The notes beneath the pieces are model-generated. The model had not been told where the DNA came from. It ran no database searches and saw nothing but the letters and a program-made list of their open reading frames with translations. From AWTP1-13 sp963770295 (GTDB taxonomy: Bacteria; Pseudomonadota; Alphaproteobacteria; Rhizobiales; Hyphomicrobiaceae): a DNA stretch of 64,000 nt. The stretch is from NCBI GenBank assembly GCA_963770295.1, contig CAVYPA010000016.1:62001-126000 (forward strand), in the 5' to 3' direction. Position numbers and translations under genes: made by a program. Positions 25,167 through 32,745 of this stretch are shown here, piece after piece (position 1 is the stretch's first letter; each line of letters starts with the position of its first letter).

Positions 25167-26177
25167 ATGCAATCGACACGGATTGCGAGCGTCGGCTTCG
25201 CCGCAGCAATGATGGCGGCATGCGTTGCTAGTGCCGGAGAAAAGTCGCTTGGGGTTGGGGAAGAAAAGTCGCTGGGGGTTCGGTTGGTCGATCAAATGAA
25301 CGCGCTGTATGGCGCGCATTCAGGGGTGCGCGCCAACCACGCCACCGGCGCAGTGTTCGAGGGTACGTTCACACCGGCGCTGGGCGCCGACACGCTGAGC
25401 TCCGCAGCTTTTCTCGTAGGCGCGCCCACGTCGCTGACCATCCGCTTCTCGAATGCGGGCGGCATGCCGGATGCGCCGGACACTGATCCCTCCGTCGGAG
25501 GCATCCGAGGCATGGCGATCAAGTTTCACCTGAGAGATAGTGGAGAGAACGATATCGTCGCCTTATCGGCTGACCGTTTCCCAGTCTCGACCGGCGAGGA
25601 ATTTCTGGCCATGTTGCAGGCTGTCGGCGCCAGCGGACCTGGCGCGCCCAAACCCACCCCCATCGAGACGTTCTTGTCCAGTCATCCGGCAGCCGCGATA
25701 TTTGTCGCGACGCCGAGGCCCGTGGCGGTGAGCTACGGCACCCAGCCTTTCTTCGGCGTAAACGCTTTGAGGTTCACCGATGCGCAAGGCGCCAGCAAAC
25801 TCGGTCGCTATCGCATCGTACCGGCGTCCGGGGCGGCATATGTGAGCGACGACGAGGCGACCAAGCGTCCCGGCAGCGCGCTCGCCGACAATCTGAGGGC
25901 ATCGATCGAGAAAGGGCCGATAAAATTCCGCCTTCTGGTGCAGCTCGCTGGGGCCGGTGATCCCACCGCTGACGCGACAAAGGTCTGGCCAGACAGTCGA
26001 CCGACAGTGGATCTCGGTGAAATTGAGATTACCAAGGCGCTGGACACCAAGAAGGTCGAAAACGGCCTCTTGTTCATGCCGACCAATTTGACCAAAGGCA
26101 TCGATGTCTCTGATGACCCGATCCTGAACACGCGCACTGAGGCCTATGGAGAATCGTACCATCGGCGCAGAAAATGA
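25167..26177 (+). CDS. Periplasmic catalase-family (SrpA-like) heme protein
   Basis: A signal peptide (GFAAAMMAACVASAG) is followed by a minimal catalase core of about 310 residues. The distal His lies in RANHATGAVFEGTFTP (His58); the NaGGmPDaPDTDPS-type loop and GIRGMAIKFHLRD follow. The C-terminus RTEAYGESYHRRRK fits the RxxxY heme-ligand motif. SrpA-like catalases are small periplasmic enzymes that act as peroxidases on H2O2 or organic peroxides. Its export and compact size favour peroxidase use. A 24-base in-frame duplication (25239 onward) repeats EKSLGV after the signal peptide and is probably neutral. The start has a good ribosome binding site. Confidence 0.88.
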   Translation: MQSTRIASVGFAAAMMAACVASAGEKSLGVGEEKSLGVRLVDQMNALYGAHSGVRANHATGAVFEGTFTPALGADTLSSAAFLVGAPTSLTIRFSNAGGMPDAPDTDPSVGGIRGMAIKFHLRDSGENDIVALSADRFPVSTGEEFLAMLQAVGASGPGAPKPTPIETFLSSHPAAAIFVATPRPVAVSYGTQPFFGVNALRFTDAQGASKLGRYRIVPASGAAYVSDDEATKRPGSALADNLRASIEKGPIKFRLLVQLAGAGDPTADATKVWPDSRPTVDLGEIEITKALDTKKVENGLLFMPTNLTKGIDVSDDPILNTRTEAYGESYHRRRK

Positions 26178-26297
26178 GTTCGACCCACAACCGCGATGTG
26201 GCCTCTTGGTGGAGACGAACCCCCTGGAGCCAGGGAAGTGACGCAACGGTTCTTACCGAATGTCAGCTTTCAACAATCGACAAAAAGAGCTTCCGCT

Positions 26298-27244
26298 GTG
26301 ACCGTCATCAAAGCCGCCGCCGTACAGATGAGCCCTGTGCTTTACAGCCGCGAAGGCACGGTGGACAAGGTTGTCCAGAAGATCATCGAGCTTGGTCGCC
26401 AGGGCGTGCAGTTCGCCACCTTCCCGGAGACGGTGGTGCCGTACTACCCCTATTTCTCCTTTGTCCAGCGGCCTTTCGAGATGGCCGCGGAATACCTCAG
26501 GTTACTCGAACAAGCAGTGACCGTGCCGTCGGCCGCCACTCACGCCATCGGCGAAGCCTGCAAGCAAGCGGGAATGGTGGTGTCCATTGGCGTCAACGAG
26601 CGCGATGGTGGCACGCTCTACAACACACAGTTGCTGTTCGATGCTGACGGCACCTTGATTCAGCGTCGCCGCAAGATTTCCCCGACCTACCATGAACGCA
26701 TGATCTGGGGGCAGGGCGACGGTTCCGGGCTGCGAGCCGTCGACAGCGCCGTCGGGCGCATCGGTCAGTTGGCGTGCTGGGAGCATTACAACCCGCTGGC
26801 CCGTTACGCCTTGATGGCCGATGGCGAGCAGATTCACTCGGCGATGTATCCCGGTTCGTTTGCGGGCGACCTCTTCTCCGAGCAGATCGCAGGTCAACAT
26901 CCGCCAACACGCCCTGGAATCCGGTTGCTTCGTCGTCAACGCCACCGCCTGGCTGGACGCCGATCAGCAGGCCCAGATCATGAAGGACACCGGATGCCCC
27001 ATCGGCCCGATCTCCGGTGGCTGCTTTACCGCGATTGTCTCGCCGGCACGGCGAGTTGATGGGTGAGCCACTGCGCTCCGGCGAAGGCGTGGTGATTGCC
27101 GATCTCGATTTCTCTTTGATCGACAAGCGTAAACGGATGATGGATTCGCGCGGCCACTATAGTCGCCCGGAACTGCTCAGCCTGTTGATCGATCGCACAC
27201 CTGTTGCCCACGTCCACGAGCGTGGTGCGGACCCCATGTGCTGA
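26298..27244 (+). pseudogene. Aliphatic nitrilase, two one-base frameshifts
   Basis: The first frame holds Glu44 (ATFPETVVPYYPYF), Lys126 (RRRKISPTYHERMIWGQG) and Cys160 (GQLACWEHYNPLARY), the catalytic triad of nitrilases that turn nitriles into acids and ammonia. After FSEQI at about 26890 an extra base shifts the frame to QVNIRQHALESGCFVVNATA. At about 27047 another extra base leads to GELMGEPLRSGEGVVIADLD and the end ADPMC. Removing the two bases gives 314 residues, a normal length. As it stands, the product would stop after about 253 residues from the GTG at 26298. Either recent decay or sequence error. Confidence 0.8.
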
Positions 27245-27261
27245 CCCATGCGGTCGATTAA

Positions 27262-27519
27262 TCAGGAAGAGCTGGTTTCAGATGCTGAGGTGAGCCTGCG
27301 CTCGCTTTCAGCGAATAAAGCCGCGAAGCGTTCAGCAACATTTGGAGTGACGGTTTTATCCGGACGGCAGCCGTCAATGGGCAACGTGTCCAATCGTGCT
27401 GCTTCCTCCAGCCCAATGAGGATGTCACGGCGCATCCGCAGAGCAGAGAGCTTCGCCTCGAACTTGCTTAGAAAGGCAGTCCACTTGGCGCACGTCTCAG
27501 TATCCGGCCGGAGTCGCAA
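27262..27519 (-). CDS. Possible hypothetical protein
   Basis: The frame reads CAKWTAFLSKFEAKLSALRM and RDILIGLEEAARLDTLPIDG, then VTPNVAERFAALFAESERRL, helical and protein-like. The only start is a TTG at 27519; coding character extends farther upstream (HWERRLEFCRLHVEL), where no ATG exists, so its N-terminus may be frameshifted. It is convergent with the nitrilase relic. Function unknown. Confidence 0.35.
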   Translation of the reverse strand: MRLRPDTETCAKWTAFLSKFEAKLSALRMRRDILIGLEEAARLDTLPIDGCRPDKTVTPNVAERFAALFAESERRLTSASETSSS

Positions 27520-27604
27520 CTCGACATGGAGCCGACAAAATTCAAGCCGCCGCTCCCAATGCTGGATTAGGCTCGAGGCGCTAAAAGAGCTTTCCCGGCA
27601 TTTA

Positions 27605-27641
27605 GGGGGAGATGCACATCCGCGTGATCTCCCCCCTTTTT
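27605..27641 (+). terminator. Rho-independent terminator
   Basis: GGGGGAGAT pairs with ATCTCCCCC and is followed by CTTTTT on the plus strand. It touches the stop of the leftward peptide gene at 27641 and may serve both directions, though only the plus side has a T run. Confidence 0.6.
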
Positions 27642-27760
27642 CAACGATCTGAGCGACTTAAGTTCTCCCAGAACGTCTTAGTATCAAATTCCGCGCTAGC
27701 GGTACCGGCAACGCCGGCAATAATCGACAGCGCGATAAGGACAGACCAGACCGTCTTCAT
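27641..27760 (-). CDS. Small secreted peptide, paralogue of 21803
   Basis: The 39-residue product is MKTVWSVLIALSIIAGVAGT then ASAEFDTKTFWENLSRSDR. A signal peptide ends at ASA, leaving about 16 residues. It shares MKT at the start, the VAGTA.A cleavage region and D.KTF in the mature part with the gene at 21803. GGAG lies eight bases ahead of the ATG. The mature part is too short for an enzyme; a signalling, assembly or toxin-like role is possible but unknown. Confidence 0.65.
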   Translation of the reverse strand: MKTVWSVLIALSIIAGVAGTASAEFDTKTFWENLSRSDR

Positions 27761-27970
27761 GATGATTTCTCCTGCTTTTCTTTGTTGATAGGCGGTCTAT
27801 CCCACCTGTCTGATACTTGTGCCGCATGACCATAACGCAGACGCCAATTCAGCACATGCACTTGCCCCTGGCTGTGCTGTACATCATAACCACGATGAAA
27901 AAGCCGCCAGGGCGCTTGTGGGTGGCGTTTTGGGGGTGGCCGGTAGGGTGATGAGGGTCGGCATTCCACG

Positions 27971-28318
27971 TCAGTGCAGGTGCCGCTGCTTCCATAAGTT
28001 GAATATCGGCTGATGCAGCTCGGCAAGGAATGCCGAGGCATCCGCATAGTCCAGTGTGGGGCCTTGGCCAACACACAAGAGCTTCACTTCAAGCACATCC
28101 AGCAACCCGCCACGCATCGCTGCATTAACGTTCGCCAGATTGCAAAAGACGACGTAATCGACCGCGGCCACCGTGGCGGCAATCCGCTCAAGCCCCCGAT
28201 GGCAGGCAACCTCACATGGACTTGCCGGATCAACGGCAGTGGACGCGATCAGCTCGCGGAAGGCGGCGATGAAAGCGTCGGTGCGCTCTACCTGTTGCCG
28301 GACTTCCTCATCTGTCAT
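27971..28318 (-). CDS. Hypothetical protein of the phage-like module
   Basis: The 115-residue protein starts MTDEEVRQQVERTDAFIAAF and contains LASTAVDP-type and LERIAATVAAVDYVVFCNLA stretches. It is a helical soluble protein with two cysteines in SPCEVACHRG. Its ATG lies five bases after the restored stop of the terminase small subunit relic, so the two were one operon. In phages the gene after the small subunit is commonly the large subunit or a structural gene; this protein resembles neither. No family recognised. Confidence 0.55.
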   Translation of the reverse strand: MTDEEVRQQVERTDAFIAAFRELIASTAVDPASPCEVACHRGLERIAATVAAVDYVVFCNLANVNAAMRGGLLDVLEVKLLCVGQGPTLDYADASAFLAELHQPIFNLWKQRHLH

Positions 28319-28323
28319 GCCGG

Positions 28324-28945
28324 CTAATCCTCTTCCGTATCAGCTGTAGGCAACGGCTGCTCTGATGGTGGCCCCGCCAAGGGGGGAGCTCTATAGGTGG
28401 CTTCCCAGCTGCTTCCTCGGCAAATTTGTTGAAGGTGTTGGCTAAAGCCACACGGGTCTCATAAACAATTGCATCAACCTCACGTCGGACCGCGATGCTA
28501 TTGCCGGCTAAGCGAGCAACACGAGGGGCCATGCCGTGCATCGCCGTCAGCATGGCACCGATTAGTTCTTCCCCGACCCCCATGGCTTCATCGGCCAGTA
28601 TCAGGACCTTTTGCTTTTCCGCGATCCGGATGCGGATTAGCTCCGCCTTGGCCTGGGTAAATTCCTGATCAACTTTTGACTTGGCTGTGCGCCGCTCAGC
28701 ATCGCGCAACCAGCGGATATAACGCACGCGGCTATCGTCCAAATTGAACTTGCCGTCTGGCAGTCTTTCTAGGACGTGCTCCTCATCAGCAAGCTGGGCA
28801 ATGCGTGGGTGTGTTAGGTCGAGGTGTCTGGCTAATGCCTTGGCACCGACAGTGACGCTAACAACATGGGGCTGCTTAGATCGCGCACTTGGCTCACCGG
28901 CGACGGCCGATGTAGTAGCGGCAGCTCACGCGCGGGTTTTGCCAT
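28324..28945 (-). pseudogene. Nu1-like phage terminase small subunit, two frameshifts
   Basis: MAKPARE at 28945 shifts by one base into VTVGAKALARHLDLTHPRIA, a helix-turn-helix, then LDDSRVRYIRWLRDAERRTA and ELIGAMLTAMHGMAPRVARL. This layout (HTH, basic RYIRWLR segment, long helices) is that of Nu1/gp3-type small subunits that recognise the packaging site. Near 28385 one C seems missing; the restored frame ends LAGPPSEQPLPTADTEED at 28324. Between the shifts the frame is open for about 165 codons. Without an ATG in that frame, expression would need TTG at 28742. Both lesions are single bases. Confidence 0.6.
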
Positions 28946-29234
28946 GACGACGGCAGCATACAACACGCAAGAATAGGGGCAAGAGCTGGTCAGGAAAGCC
29001 GAGTATTCCTGATTTCAAATATCCAGAATAGGTGCGGTCCCGCGGACCCGGCGGGCTCAGTGCTGCCCAGAGAACCTAAGCAACAGGCATAGGGGGTAGG
29101 GGTACTGTCGTGCAGCTCTGTTGATAAGCGATGTATGCACCCACGTTGAGCTGATCGTAACTAAGCACGACCGATCGGCACGAGGACGATGACAGACGGT
29201 GTTAGGTGGTAGCAGTGCAACGCCATCGTGGGCA

Positions 29235-30278
29235 CTAGCGCCCGCGACGTGATCTGAATTGGATCTTGAGCAGGCGCTCAATCTCAGCCCGCATCTCCTC
29301 ACGCGGCTGCTCTAGCGACGCCTCATACTTCTCAGCTGCATCCTTGGGTAGGTACTTCCAGATGGCTTGCTGGCAGAGCGCGCGTGCTGCAGCTGGTCGA
29401 CGAACAAGTGCCGTAGCTTCCACCTTACGGGCACCGAACTGCTTGAGGTAGTCCTGCACGTATACCTTCCAATGATCAGCATGACGCGGATCATCGAGGG
29501 GGACCACACCCTTGGATGTGTGCAGGTTGTCGATCCAGGTCAGCTTGTGTCTGTTGATGAAGCTGGCGTCTAGCCCGAAACGATCAATCTCCAGGTTCTC
29601 CGGTGACCAGCCGACTGCCTTCTGCATGTCCATCATGTTGCTGCGGAGGAAGTCAGCGATCCGAAAGCCGCCGGGATCATGATCGCCGCAGTACAGCAGG
29701 ATGATGCGCTTGCCGCGCCTTTCCCAATAGGCGAACCGCCGCATCATGGCGGCACGGGCGTTGAGGTCGATCCAGCCCGATACGTTGGTGAGGGCTATGT
29801 GGACCGGGCCGCATACGCTGCTGAAGAGGCTTCGGAGGTCGATCTTCTCAACCGCCATCTCGATATAGGCATCCTGCTCCTCCCAGAAGCTGAATGGCGT
29901 GTAGTGATCTTCGGCGGATAGAACGTATTCCACTATCCGCTCCGCCTCTTCCTTCGGGCTTGTCTCGTCAATCTCCTCCAGGTGCTCAGCCACGCGGCGA
30001 ATGTCTTCGCTGCAGATATCGAGCGGGAGGTGGCCGCTCTTACGGCAATCGTTGATCAGCAGCTGCGCGCTATCGAAATCGCCTTTGAGCAGTCCATATT
30101 CTTCGATCACGTAGCACCAGCCGCGTGATGAGACCTCGAAATCCAATCGTGATCTGATTTCCATGATGCCGGCGCACCAGACCGCCAGCCGCGCCTCATA
30201 ATCTTCCTTCTGTTCCTGGCTCTGGTGCCCGCGCTGGCGCTTGGGCATGGCAAGGTCGAATGCTTTCACGATGACCAT
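29235..30278 (-). CDS. TOPRIM-domain protein, Topo VI-A/Spo11-like
   Basis: The 347-residue protein has a helical first part with SSRGWCYVIEEYGLLKGDFD, then SAQLLINDCRKSGHLPLDI. The second part is a TOPRIM-like fold, with RIILLYCGDHDPGGFRIADF at its core: the DxD metal-binding motif in the form GDHDPGG. The first segment occupies the place where topoisomerase VI A subunits and Spo11 carry their active-site Tyr (here WCY), so a DNA-cleaving or nuclease function is possible. The first acidic residue of TOPRIM is not obvious. It lacks a partner B-type ATPase. AGGGAGGGG precedes the ATG. It is divergent from the genes at 30477 and 30772 and probably shares their control region. Confidence 0.6.
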   Translation of the reverse strand: MVIVKAFDLAMPKRQRGHQSQEQKEDYEARLAVWCAGIMEIRSRLDFEVSSRGWCYVIEEYGLLKGDFDSAQLLINDCRKSGHLPLDICSEDIRRVAEHLEEIDETSPKEEAERIVEYVLSAEDHYTPFSFWEEQDAYIEMAVEKIDLRSLFSSVCGPVHIALTNVSGWIDLNARAAMMRRFAYWERRGKRIILLYCGDHDPGGFRIADFLRSNMMDMQKAVGWSPENLEIDRFGLDASFINRHKLTWIDNLHTSKGVVPLDDPRHADHWKVYVQDYLKQFGARKVEATALVRRPAAARALCQQAIWKYLPKDAAEKYEASLEQPREEMRAEIERLLKIQFRSRRGR

Positions 30279-30376
30279 GGGTTAGCCCCTCCCTGAGGCT
30301 GCCCAGGCCATCAACAATCTTTCCAGCATCCAACCAATCAAACTCACATATTGATTTGGTAGCCCGTGCGGTTAAC

Positions 30377-30404
30377 TTGCCGGAACTTATCGGGAATTGC
30401 CGGA
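30377..30404. repeat. Direct repeat in divergent control region
   Basis: TTGCCGGA occurs at 30377-30384 and 30397-30404, 20 bases apart, about two helical turns, between divergent genes. This is the spacing of an operator bound by a dimer or two monomers on one DNA face. No regulator gene is recognised beside it. Confidence 0.35.
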
Positions 30405-30476
30405 CGTAGATCTGGTTTACGGGAGCAGCGATCCGGTTAGTCTGTGCGCCAACCAAACTTAAAAGGACATGCGCAC

Positions 30477-30788
30477 ATGCCTAAGAAATTGCCCCCCGAA
30501 ATCATCATGCCTGACATGAACGAGGAGGAGCTGCGGCTCCACGCCGAGCACATGATGCAGGCGCCGGACGTTAGCGGCTACTCATATGGTGAAGTGGTAC
30601 GCATCTTGACGGTGGCGAACTACGTCGCCGACCTCTGCATCAAGGAAATAGAGGATAGGGGTCTGATCACCTGGTCCCCATCACCAGGGGGCGGGAAGCT
30701 GGCCCCGATGATCCCGGATGCCCGGCCGCCGAGCATGTTTGTTTCGCACGTGCTCACGCGGGGGTACGACGATGATGACCCGAGCTAA
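30477..30788 (+). CDS. Hypothetical protein upstream of the M41 peptidase
   Basis: The 103-residue, acidic protein reads MPKKLPPEIIMPDMNEEELR, then LHAEHMMQAPDVSGYSYGEV and VANYVADLCIKEIEDRGL. It is a helical N-terminal two thirds with a Pro/Gly-rich tail ending DDDDPS. AAAGGA lies nine bases before the ATG at 30477. Its 3' end overlaps the start of the peptidase-like gene by 17 bases, so the two are co-translated. No known family. Confidence 0.6.
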   Translation: MPKKLPPEIIMPDMNEEELRLHAEHMMQAPDVSGYSYGEVVRILTVANYVADLCIKEIEDRGLITWSPSPGGGKLAPMIPDARPPSMFVSHVLTRGYDDDDPS

Positions 30789-31503
30789 GCGTTCGCGCGA
30801 ACTCAAGGTTCTCAACGACCCCCGCAACACCGCAATACATGAGGCCGGGCATGCTGTGATCGCCCGCGTGCTGATGCTCTTGTGCGGCGATGCGAGCGTC
30901 CAAGCAGATTACAAAGCGGGAAGCGCCGGATATGCAGCCATCGGCGACCCGCTGGAAAGCGATAACGAATGGCGCAGGCGCGGCAAGCATCGATCCGGCG
31001 ATGCCGCCAATCGGGCGCGCATCATGTCGTGCATGGCAGGGACCGAAGCGGAAGCCGAGTTGCTTGGTGCTGCACAGGGCGGTGACGCGGAAGACCTTCG
31101 CCACATTAACATTCTTGCCGAACACTTCCTCGACTGCGACCGTAACCGGTTGCTTGACCGGTTGCGCCGGATGACACGCATGCTGGTGCGTCGCCACCGG
31201 AAACGGATCGAACGCGTAGCCATGGTGCTGCTCGCGAAAGAGACGCTGACCGAGAAGCAACTCGACAAGCTAACCGGGCGCAGCATCGACGACGTTCCCG
31301 ACCTGCATAGGGTGGACCTCCAAGGCCCAGCTGGGGAGCTGATCACGGTGAAGGTGGAGCGGCGCGTTAAGGCGCGCGGACGAAAGGGGTGCCGTCAGCG
31401 GACAGAGCGCGAGCTAACAGCGGTGGCTGTGCGTAAAGCTCGGAGTATCGTGCGGGCGCGACTAGGAACCCCGCCAGCGGTCGCGGGCGCCGGCCGGCAC
31501 TGA
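30772..31503 (+). CDS. M41-type (FtsH-like) peptidase domain protein without AAA module
   Basis: Near residue 25 the sequence NTAIHEAGHAVIARVLMLLC contains the HExxH zinc motif in the HEAGHA form of M41 peptidases. SCMAGTEAEAELLGAAQGGD and AEDLRHI follow in the place of the FtsH segment (aG..AE....G....ga..Dl) that carries the third ligand Asp. The AAA ATPase and membrane segments of FtsH are absent, and a basic tail (VKARGRKGCRQRTEREL) replaces them. At 243 residues it is a stand-alone protease domain, as found on phages and islands. It overlaps the gene before it. Substrate unknown. Confidence 0.65.
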   Translation: MMTRAKRSRELKVLNDPRNTAIHEAGHAVIARVLMLLCGDASVQADYKAGSAGYAAIGDPLESDNEWRRRGKHRSGDAANRARIMSCMAGTEAEAELLGAAQGGDAEDLRHINILAEHFLDCDRNRLLDRLRRMTRMLVRRHRKRIERVAMVLLAKETLTEKQLDKLTGRSIDDVPDLHRVDLQGPAGELITVKVERRVKARGRKGCRQRTERELTAVAVRKARSIVRARLGTPPAVAGAGRH

Positions 31504-31595
31504 GGATCCCAGCAAGGCCGGCAAAGGCGCTCCTGCGCAGCGCCAGCGCCGGGGATCGGTCAGAGTCCTGGGGCGCCCCGGAAACCTGCTTTTTC

Positions 31596-31640
31596 CAATC
31601 GTCCCATAGTCGTCCCATTAGCGGGTTTGTGGGACGATTG
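31596..31640. repeat. Inverted repeat with extra half site next to tRNA-Thr
   Basis: CAATCGTCCCA at 31596-31606 pairs perfectly with TGGGACGATTG at 31630-31640, and a third half site CGTCCCA lies at 31611-31617. Repeated arm sites beside a tRNA 3' end are typical of integrase or excisionase binding regions. Confidence 0.5.
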
Positions 31641-31684
31641 CCGGCGTTGGTTTTTCTATAAGAACCTGAAATCTCAGGGCGTTT

Positions 31685-31759
31685 TGGTGCCGGCTACAGG
31701 ATTTGAACCTGTGACCCCCTGATTACAAATCAGGTGCACTACCGCTGTGCTAAGCCGGC
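31685..31759 (-). tRNA. tRNA-Thr (anticodon TGT)
   Basis: Read leftward the sequence folds as a tRNA: acceptor stem GCCGGCT with AGCCGGC, anticodon arm CTGAT-TTGTAAT-ATCAG with anticodon TGT, T arm ACAGGTTCAAATCCTGT, and an encoded CCA at 31685-31687. The TTGTAA loop decodes ACA and related Thr codons. The 3' end points towards the phage-like module on the left, as expected if this tRNA was an integration site. Confidence 0.95.
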
Positions 31760-31970
31760 CTGCACGACGCCTCACCCGAGGCTCTGGTATAATAGACGTT
31801 CGTAGTCGCCTACGGCCTAGAGCGCAAGTGGCCCACTCAGGTTTGGATCAGTGATGGGCGCGCGCCTCAGAACTTGCCTGCGTCGAGGGGCATTATCCTG
31901 ACCTTTCGTCTTTCGCCGCCGACGCCGTAGGGTGAGCCGACGATCGAGTAAGCGCACGACGGCGCGCTCC

Positions 31971-32610
31971 TCACTCGGCAGGCCCGACCCAGGCAATGCG
32001 GCGGTCTTTTACCCGCAACCGCCAGGTTTTCCCGCTCTTGCCCTTAGTGAAAGCGCAGCTCCGAACCCTCCACGTCGAGGTGGGCGGAGCGAAGCGTCGT
32101 CAGACCGTAAGTTCCATTCTCTTTGGCATACTCACCGTTTGCCGACACGTATGTGGGTCTTGTCGAGTAGACTGACAATCGTCGCCAGCACCTTCTCGCG
32201 GGCGCCCGCGTTTGCTCAGATCCTTTGCAACGCGCACACGTATCCCGGCAATAGGCGGGCAAAGTCCACGATCCGCTCAAATTTATCCTGATCACGCACT
32301 TCCCGCCAATCATCGTGATAGCGATACTGCTTGCGACCACGCGCGTCCCGCCCGGTGGCCTGGATATGGCCGCGGGCTTCTGGACAACTCCATACTTCGG
32401 TCCAGGCTGGCTGCACCCCAAGCGCGCGAATGCGCTGCAACGTGGCTTGGAGCGAAATGCGCCTGCAGCTAGCGTCGTGATAGCAAAATCCCGTGCCTTA
32501 GCCGACCTGCGAACGCCCGGCTCGGTATCCGACCCATAGATCAGCCCGGCGGCGCGGGCCTGCGCCTTATGCGGCTCGGCCGTGGGCTGAGGGCGGAGAC
32601 ATGCCGGCAG
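31971..32610 (-). pseudogene. DNA topoisomerase IB, multiply frameshifted
   Basis: Successive frames give AGLIYGSDTEPGVRRSAKAR, then LQRIRALGVQPAWTEVWSCP, then GHIQATGRDARGRKQYRYHD with WREVRDQDKFERIVDFARLL. Later come EYAKENGTYGLTTLRSAHLD and KGKSGKTWRLRVKDRRIA. All are blocks of bacterial (poxvirus-type) topoisomerase IB, a relaxing enzyme with a C-terminal Tyr nucleophile. The R-K-Q-Y-R block is present, but the segment with the Tyr is not. At least four frame changes mean it cannot be made. It lies directly right of tRNA-Thr, at the border between island and core. Confidence 0.75.
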
Positions 32611-32745
32611 AACACGCACCAACGCGGCAACGTTCCGGCCAGGCGTGAAACTCTAACTGAGCCGCAGCGTTGTCTTCATGTCCTTCGGCCGCACGACATG
32701 CACCAAGAAAATCACAACCCAACATTGCATATGGATCAAGGCGCC

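Noticed and set aside
26260..26301. Short leader peptide MSAFNNRQKELPL before the nitrilase relic
   Set aside because: No ribosome binding site or repeat of regulatory codons; likely chance.
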